From contig JAEDFS010000001.1 in assembly GCA_016297895.1 (NCBI GenBank), forward strand, positions 62,001-126,000: 64,000 nucleotides of DNA. The letters run 5' to 3'. Within the stretch, counting starts at the first letter, position 1. Each line of letters begins with the position of its first letter. This DNA is from Marvinbryantia sp. Lineage in GTDB: Bacteria > Bacillota > Clostridia > Lachnospirales > Lachnospiraceae. A program made the position numbers and the translations under genes. Under the pieces are notes generated by a model that did no database searches, had not been told where the DNA came from, and was given only the letters and a program-made list of their open reading frames with translations. Below, piece by piece: positions 59,215 through 64,000 of this stretch.

Positions 59215-60624
59215 ATGAAAGTTTACAATACGCTCACAAGAAGAAAAGAAGAATTTGTACCTCTGGTACCCGGAAAGGTAAGCATGTATGTGTGCGGACC
59301 CACTGTATACAACCTGATCCACATCGGAAATGCCCGTCCCATGATCGTGTTTGACACGGCAAGACGTTATATGGAGCATAAGGGATATGAAGTGAATTAT
59401 GTTTCCAATTTCACAGATGTGGATGACAAGATCATTAAGAAAGCCATTGAAGAAGGGGTCAGCGCAGAGGAGATCTCTCAGCGTTATATCGCCGAATGCA
59501 AAAAGGATATGGCCGGAATGAATGTAAAACCGGCTACGACCCATCCGCTGGCAACACAGGAGATCGATGGAATGATCGATATGATCTCCACCCTGATTGA
59601 AAAAGGCTATGCGTATGCAGCGGAAGACGGAACCGTTTATTTCCGTACCAGAAAGTTTCAGGAGTATGGAAAACTATCTCATAAAAATCTGGATGACCTG
59701 CGGGGAGGAAACCGTTCTCTTCTGGTTTCCGGTGAAGATCAGAAGGAAGATCCGCTGGATTTTGTACTGTGGAAACCGAAAAAAGAGGGAGAGCCTTCCT
59801 GGCCGTCACCCTGGTGCGACGGACGTCCAGGCTGGCATATTGAGTGTTCGGTGATGTCAAAAAAATATCTGGGCGAAGAGATCGATATTCATGCCGGCGG
59901 AGAAGACCTGATTTTCCCTCACCATGAAAACGAGATCGCTCAGAGTGAATGCTGCAATGGCAAGATCTTTGCAAGATATTGGCTGCATAATGCCTTTCTG
60001 AACATTGATAACCGGAAAATGTCCAAATCCCTTGGAAATTTCTTTACCGTAAGAGAGATCAGCGAAAAATATGATCTTCAGGTACTTCGTTTCTTCATGC
60101 TCAGTGCACATTACAGAAGTCCGCTTAATTTCAGCGCTGAACTGATGGAAGCATCCAAGAATGGACTGGAGCGTATCGTCAATGCCGTTTCTAATCTGAA
60201 GTTCCTGGAAGAGAACGCTGGAGCAGCAGAAATGACAGCAGTGGAAAAGGAAGAGGCTTCAAAGCTTGAAGAATATGTACAGAAGTTTGACGAGGCCATG
60301 GACGATGATTTTAATACAGCAGATGCAATCTCAGTGATCTTTGAACTGGTAAAATTTGCAAATACTGCCGTATCCGGACAGAGTTCAAAAGAATTTGCAC
60401 AGGCAGTACGCAGTCAGATCATTTCTCTTAGCGATATCCTGGGATTGATCGTGGAAAAAGAAGAAGAGATGCTGGACAGCGACATCGAGGCACTGATCGG
60501 GGAACGTCAGGCAGCCAGAAAGGCAAAGAATTTTGCAAGGGCAGATGAGATTCGTGATCTTCTCCTGGAAAAAGGCATTGTTTTAAAGGATACCAGAGAA
60601 GGTGTAAAATGGGAGAGAGCGTAG
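59215..60624 (+). CDS. cysS: Cysteinyl-tRNA synthetase
   Basis: Charges tRNA-Cys. 469 residues, full length. HIGH site as HIGN near 36-39, zinc-binding CGPT at the N-terminus with WHIECSVM and HHENEIAQSE, and KMSKS near 267-271. Overlaps mrnC by 16 bases. Confidence 0.97.
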   Translation: MKVYNTLTRRKEEFVPLVPGKVSMYVCGPTVYNLIHIGNARPMIVFDTARRYMEHKGYEVNYVSNFTDVDDKIIKKAIEEGVSAEEISQRYIAECKKDMAGMNVKPATTHPLATQEIDGMIDMISTLIEKGYAYAAEDGTVYFRTRKFQEYGKLSHKNLDDLRGGNRSLLVSGEDQKEDPLDFVLWKPKKEGEPSWPSPWCDGRPGWHIECSVMSKKYLGEEIDIHAGGEDLIFPHHENEIAQSECCNGKIFARYWLHNAFLNIDNRKMSKSLGNFFTVREISEKYDLQVLRFFMLSAHYRSPLNFSAELMEASKNGLERIVNAVSNLKFLEENAGAAEMTAVEKEEASKLEEYVQKFDEAMDDDFNTADAISVIFELVKFANTAVSGQSSKEFAQAVRSQIISLSDILGLIVEKEEEMLDSDIEALIGERQAARKAKNFARADEIRDLLLEKGIVLKDTREGVKWERA

Positions 60625-61049
60625 ATTTTCTGAAAAGTCTGGATGAGGCAATGGGCCTGTCGGAGGTGGATCTGAGGGAGTATTCGCCTCTGGTGCTGGC
60701 ATATATCGGAGATGCGATCTATGAACTGATCATCCGGACAGTGCTGGTGAAAAAAAGCCATGGTACGGTGCAGCAGCTTCACAGAAGAGCCAGTGCTCTG
60801 GTAAAAGCCTCGGCTCAGGCGGAGCTGATCGAGAAGATCCAGCCGTTTCTGACAGAAGAAGAACAGCGGGTCTATAAGCGGGGCCGCAATGCCAAGTCCT
60901 ATACAAAGGCGAAAAATGCAACCATGATCGATTATCGGAAGGCCACCGGAATGGAGGCTCTGGCGGGATATCTTTATCTCAAAAAAGATACGGACAGACT
61001 GCTGGAACTGATTCGGATGGGACTTAAGAAAGAACAGGAGCCAGGATGA
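60609..61049 (+). CDS. mrnC: Mini-ribonuclease III MrnC
   Basis: 146 residues: a lone RNase III catalytic domain without the dsRNA-binding domain. YIGDAIYELIIR carries the metal Asp and LHRRASALVKASAQAE follows. It trims 23S rRNA ends in Gram-positives. Starts within cysS and overlaps rlmB by four bases; cysS-mrnC-rlmB is a common Firmicute order. Confidence 0.93.
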   Translation: MGESVDFLKSLDEAMGLSEVDLREYSPLVLAYIGDAIYELIIRTVLVKKSHGTVQQLHRRASALVKASAQAELIEKIQPFLTEEEQRVYKRGRNAKSYTKAKNATMIDYRKATGMEALAGYLYLKKDTDRLLELIRMGLKKEQEPG

Positions 61050-61786
61050 GATACGAAGAACTGACAATAGAGGGAAGGAATGCGGTGATTGAGGCATTTC
61101 GTTCCGGCAAGCCCATTGATAAACTGTTTGTGCTGGATGGATGCCAGGATGGCCCGGTAAGGACCATTGTCCGGGAGGCGAAAAAGCACGATACCATTAT
61201 TAATTATGTGGCAAAAGAACGTCTGGATCAGCTCAGCGAGACTGGAAAGCATCAGGGTGTAATCGCCTATGCGGCTGCCTATGAATACGCAGAGGTGGAG
61301 GATATACTGGCTCTTGCAAAAGAAAAGGGAGAACCGCCTTTTATCTTTCTGCTGGATAATATTGAAGATCCTCACAATCTGGGAGCAATTATTCGAACTG
61401 CCAATCTGGCGGGAGCTCATGGTGTGATCATTCCGAAAAGACGTGCGGTGGGACTGACGGCTACAGTGGCAAAAACCTCAGCGGGAGCACTGAATTATAC
61501 GCCGGTAGCGAAGGTGACAAATCTCAGCAAGACCATTGAGGAGTTAAAAGAAAAAGGACTCTGGTTCGTCTGTGCCGACATGGGAGGTGAAACCATGTAC
61601 CGGCTGAATCTGAAGGGCCCCATTGGTCTGGTAATCGGAAATGAGGGAGAAGGTGTCAGTCGTCTGGTGAAGGAGAAGTGCGATTATATTGCTTCGATTC
61701 CCATGAAAGGGGATATTGATTCCCTGAATGCGTCCGTGGCGGCCGGAGTGCTGGCTTACGAGATCGTGAGACAGAGAATGAGTTGA
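61046..61786 (+). CDS. rlmB: 23S rRNA 2'-O-methyltransferase RlmB (TrmH family)
   Basis: 246 residues: substrate-binding N-terminal domain (about 1-80) and SPOUT methylase with the knotted C-terminus (LDNIEDPHNLGAIIRTANLAG, NEGEGVSRL, IPMKGDIDSLNASVAAG). Likely methylates a guanosine of 23S rRNA; other TrmH-like targets are possible. Confidence 0.93.
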   Translation: MRYEELTIEGRNAVIEAFRSGKPIDKLFVLDGCQDGPVRTIVREAKKHDTIINYVAKERLDQLSETGKHQGVIAYAAAYEYAEVEDILALAKEKGEPPFIFLLDNIEDPHNLGAIIRTANLAGAHGVIIPKRRAVGLTATVAKTSAGALNYTPVAKVTNLSKTIEELKEKGLWFVCADMGGETMYRLNLKGPIGLVIGNEGEGVSRLVKEKCDYIASIPMKGDIDSLNASVAAGVLAYEIVRQRMS

Positions 61787-61854
61787 GAAGTCTACTCGAT
61801 TTTCTATATGGAAAAAAGCTATAAAATATTTGCTAATTATTTTTGGAAAAGCCC

Positions 61855-61883
61855 TTGACATAGTCGAGGGCTTTTGCTATAAT
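61855..61883 (+). promoter_or_regulatory. Consensus promoter of tRNA-Thr
   Basis: TTGACA at 61855-61860, 17-base spacer, TATAAT at 61878-61883. Confidence 0.92.
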
Positions 61884-61910
61884 TTCAAAATGTAGCGGTC
61901 AAACGCACAG

Positions 61911-61983
61911 GCTGATGTGGCACAGGTGGTAGCGCACCTCATTGGTAGTGAGGAGGTCACGGGTCCGAGTCCCGTCATCAGCT
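61911..61983 (+). tRNA. tRNA-Thr (GGT)
   Basis: 73 bases. Acceptor GCTGATG/CATCAGC, anticodon stem CCTCA/TGAGG with loop TTGGTAG (anticodon GGT), T arm ACGGG/CCCGT, discriminator T; CCA not encoded. Confidence 0.95.
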
Positions 61984-61990
61984 TTTTATA

Positions 61991-62021
61991 AGAGATCTGC
62001 AGTTGGCAGGTCTCTTTTTTT
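61991..62021 (+). terminator. Terminator after tRNA-Thr
   Basis: AGAGATCTGC / GCAGGTCTCT stem (one wobble) followed by TTTTTT. Confidence 0.85.
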
Positions 62022-62120
62022 GTTGCATTAGATTTCTTTTTTATGAAAACTTCCAATATAATCGTGAATTGTGGTACAATAGTATCATAAAGATCATAAT
62101 TCAGAAATGGGGGTATGAAC

Positions 62121-63593
62121 ATGCTGAAAAACTGGATACCGGAAGAAGTTCCTTCTCAGGAAGAGATAAAAGAGAGGCTGGAAAAAGCCCGCAGGGAATT
62201 ATACGATCTGCAGATGAAGATCAAGAACCGGAAGCTGCCGGTGCTGGTTCTCTTTGAGGGATGGAGTGCTGCGGGTAAGGGAAGTATCATTGGACGGATC
62301 ATTAAAAACATTGATCCAAGATTCTTCAAAGTGGCTACCATGGCAGTGCCGACGGAGGAAGAGAACAGAAAGCCGTTTCTTTACCGATTTGTAAAGCAGA
62401 TTCCGGAAGGCGGGAAATTTACATTGCTGGATTCCGGATGGATGGAGCAGACCACAAGAGAAGTGCTGGACGGGACGTTGACGGAAGAAAAGTATGAGAC
62501 ACGGATTGAGAGTATTAAGAGGTTTGAACGCCAGCTTACGGATAACGGATATCTGGTTCTGAAGCTGTTTTTTCAGATCGAAAAAGAAGAACAGGATGCG
62601 AGAATTGAAAAACTTCTGGGAGATCGGGATACCGAATGGCGGGTGTCCGAATATGACCGGTGGCAGAACGGGCATTACAAAAAATGCAGGAAGGTATTTG
62701 GACGCTATCTGACGGATACCAATCTTCCGGCGGCTCCCTGGTATATTGTGAATGCCGGGGAAAAAAAGTGGGCCGAGCTTCAGGTAATGGAAACGCTGGT
62801 AAGCGCCATCGAAGTGGCACTGCAGAATGAGGCTCATTCAGTGCCGCTGCTGCAGAATGTATTTCCATTGAAAAAGACCCCGGAGCTGAAAGACGTTGAG
62901 CTGGCAGGAAAGGTTTTGGAGGATGAGGAATACAAAAGCGAACTGAAGCGGCTTCAAAAAAGACTGGGAGAGCTTCACAACCGGTTGTACCGGAAACGGG
63001 TTCCTGTGATCATCACTTATGAAGGCTGGGATGCAGCCGGTAAAGGCGGAAATATCAAGAGGATCACAGAAGCACTGGATCCCAGAGGATTTGAGGTACA
63101 TCCCATTGCCAGCCCGGAGCCTCATGAAAAGGCGAGACATTATCTGTGGAGATTCTGGACCAGACTGCCCAAGGACGGCCATATCGCAATTTTTGACCGT
63201 ACCTGGTATGGTCGGGTCATGGTGGAACGGCTGGAAGGATTCTGCAGCGAGAATGACTGGAAACGTGCGTACAATGAAATCAATGAGTTCGAAAAGGAGC
63301 TGACGGATTGGGGAGCGGTGCTGATCAAATTCTGGGTACACATTGATAAGGACACTCAGCTTCTGCGATTTACAGAACGCCAGAATCATCCGGAAAAGCA
63401 GTGGAAGATCACAGAAGAAGACTGGCGCAATCGGGAAAAATGGGATCTTTATGAGGAGGCTGTGGATGAGATGCTGCAGAAAACCAGTACTGTATATGCG
63501 CCCTGGCACGTGTTGGAATCCGTGGACAAAAAATATGCCCGTATTAAGGCATTAAAAATCATTATCGGTGAGCTGGAAAAAGTACTGGATTGA
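62121..63593 (+). CDS. Polyphosphate:AMP phosphotransferase (two PPK2 domains)
   Basis: 490 residues from ATG 62121, which sits 8 bases after GGGGG; ATG 62115 is too close. Two PPK2 kinase domains in tandem: the first has LFEGWSAAGKGS (about 44-55), the second TYEGWDAAGKGGNIKRI (about 297-313) with IFDRTWYGRVMVERL near 356. Two-domain PPK2 enzymes transfer phosphate from polyphosphate to AMP to give ADP. Usually the C-terminal domain is the active one. It stands alone between a tRNA and an unfinished gene. Confidence 0.9.
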   Translation: MLKNWIPEEVPSQEEIKERLEKARRELYDLQMKIKNRKLPVLVLFEGWSAAGKGSIIGRIIKNIDPRFFKVATMAVPTEEENRKPFLYRFVKQIPEGGKFTLLDSGWMEQTTREVLDGTLTEEKYETRIESIKRFERQLTDNGYLVLKLFFQIEKEEQDARIEKLLGDRDTEWRVSEYDRWQNGHYKKCRKVFGRYLTDTNLPAAPWYIVNAGEKKWAELQVMETLVSAIEVALQNEAHSVPLLQNVFPLKKTPELKDVELAGKVLEDEEYKSELKRLQKRLGELHNRLYRKRVPVIITYEGWDAAGKGGNIKRITEALDPRGFEVHPIASPEPHEKARHYLWRFWTRLPKDGHIAIFDRTWYGRVMVERLEGFCSENDWKRAYNEINEFEKELTDWGAVLIKFWVHIDKDTQLLRFTERQNHPEKQWKITEEDWRNREKWDLYEEAVDEMLQKTSTVYAPWHVLESVDKKYARIKALKIIIGELEKVLD

Positions 63594-63644
63594 TATACAA
63601 AATGTCGTTTTAAGCCGATTGAGTGTCGTTTTGTGCTATGTTTA

Positions 63645-63674
63645 TTGACAGGAATTATGGAAACCATGTAATAT
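63645..63674 (+). promoter_or_regulatory. Promoter of the last gene
   Basis: TTGACA at 63645-63650, 18-base spacer, TAATAT at 63669-63674. Just upstream, TGTCGTTTT occurs twice (63603-63611 and 63624-63632). Confidence 0.65.
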
Positions 63675-63712
63675 GAGGATGCTAATTGTCATTACCGGAG
63701 GAGAGAAGCTTG

Positions 63713-64000
63713 ATGGGAACAGATAATTCTATTCGTAATATAACGAAAAGCGCATTTTATATACTTTTGGCGGTAATCCTGATAGGTTTCTTCTGGGCTC
63801 AGAACTATTATCCTTCGGAAACGGAACCGGAGAGCAGGAGAGAAAACCTGAAATTTGAAGGGACTCTGATCTGGGAAAAACCGGATGGGTCAAAAGAAGA
63901 GATTACGGCACCCGGAAAGTATGAAGTCTTACCGGGGCAGGATATGGTGATTTCCACTATGCTGCCCCCGGATTATAAGGAAAGTTACATAGAAATTCGC
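63713..64000 (+). CDS. Membrane protein of unknown function (3' end cut by window)
   Basis: 96 residues are visible from ATG 63713 (GGAGGAG site; TTG 63710 is possible). A membrane helix at about 15-30 (FYILLAVILIGFFW) is followed by an outside part with GKYEVLPGQDMVISTMLPPD. The arrangement recalls the N-terminus of Lachnospiraceae membrane-bound sensor proteins such as GGDEF/EAL or kinase types, but the decisive domain is beyond the window. Confidence 0.7.
   Translation, partial: MGTDNSIRNITKSAFYILLAVILIGFFWAQNYYPSETEPESRRENLKFEGTLIWEKPDGSKEEITAPGKYEVLPGQDMVISTMLPPDYKESYIEIR

Overview
The window looks like chromosomal DNA of an anaerobic, low-to-mid GC Gram-positive in the Clostridia, most likely a Lachnospiraceae gut commensal related to Blautia. 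This rests on gene content and style: a PyrK-dependent class 1B PyrD, a lone ClpC, meso-diaminopimelate dehydrogenase, YesM/YesN-type two-component systems beside sugar ABC transporters, Thr/Glu-rich lipoproteins, and purine shine-dalgarno starts. The species cannot be fixed from the sequence. No phage, insertion sequence, CRISPR array or rRNA is visible.

Region by region: 1-2.8 kb carries pyrC (5' cut by the window edge), pyrK and pyrD. 2.8-7 kb has a small membrane-anchored protein, a polysaccharide deacetylase-like protein, and a lipoprotein trigger-factor-type PPIase on a very long TTEEA repeat stalk. 7.1-8.8 kb is pyrF-pyrE. 8.8-11.8 kb holds three small membrane proteins and an M29-type aminopeptidase. 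11.8-15.3 kb is purE-purM-purN-purD. 15.4-22.2 kb has a membrane protein with a cadherin-like domain, divergent eda and a GntR regulator, clpC, a small beta-rich protein and radA. A tRNA-Trp is followed by a more AT-rich stretch (HAD, CorA, secreted class I amidotransferase) up to leuS. 27.9-29.4 kb is a Cof-type HAD and mntP.

29.4-35.2 kb is a divergent sugar-uptake locus: YesN/YesM-like pair on the minus strand, two permeases and a binding protein on the plus strand, with three AATATTTT direct repeats between them. 35.2-41.4 kb holds an ABC-class ATPase, a hexose kinase fused to a HAD phosphatase, a duplicated multi-pass membrane protein and an Rpn-like PD-(D/E)XK nuclease. Here lie two 136-bp copies of a structured intergenic repeat, about 96% identical; a third remnant is at 16.6 kb. 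41.7-44.8 kb is yqeY and a PEP/pyruvate-binding protein. 45-55.3 kb is a pentose locus: FGGY kinase, araD, a second response regulator/histidine kinase pair, and a four-gene ABC transporter of the ribose/galactofuranose type, which together suggest regulated uptake and use of L-arabinose or a related sugar.

55.4-64 kb contains ddh, tRNA-Val, tRNA-Met, a 74-residue stalk-only lipoprotein, ispF, a deletion scar with two broken genes (peptidase C26 and an ABC ATPase), a cytidylate kinase-like gene, cysS-mrnC-rlmB, tRNA-Thr, a two-domain PPK2 polyphosphate phosphotransferase and the start of a membrane protein cut by the window end.

The best candidates for something undescribed are the 136-bp repeat family that forms the 3' end of the Rpn-like nuclease gene and supplies the -35 box of another gene; the kinase-phosphatase fusion; and the pair of Thr/Glu-stalk lipoproteins, one with no domain at all. 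All functional assignments are from reading the sequence; no database search was run.
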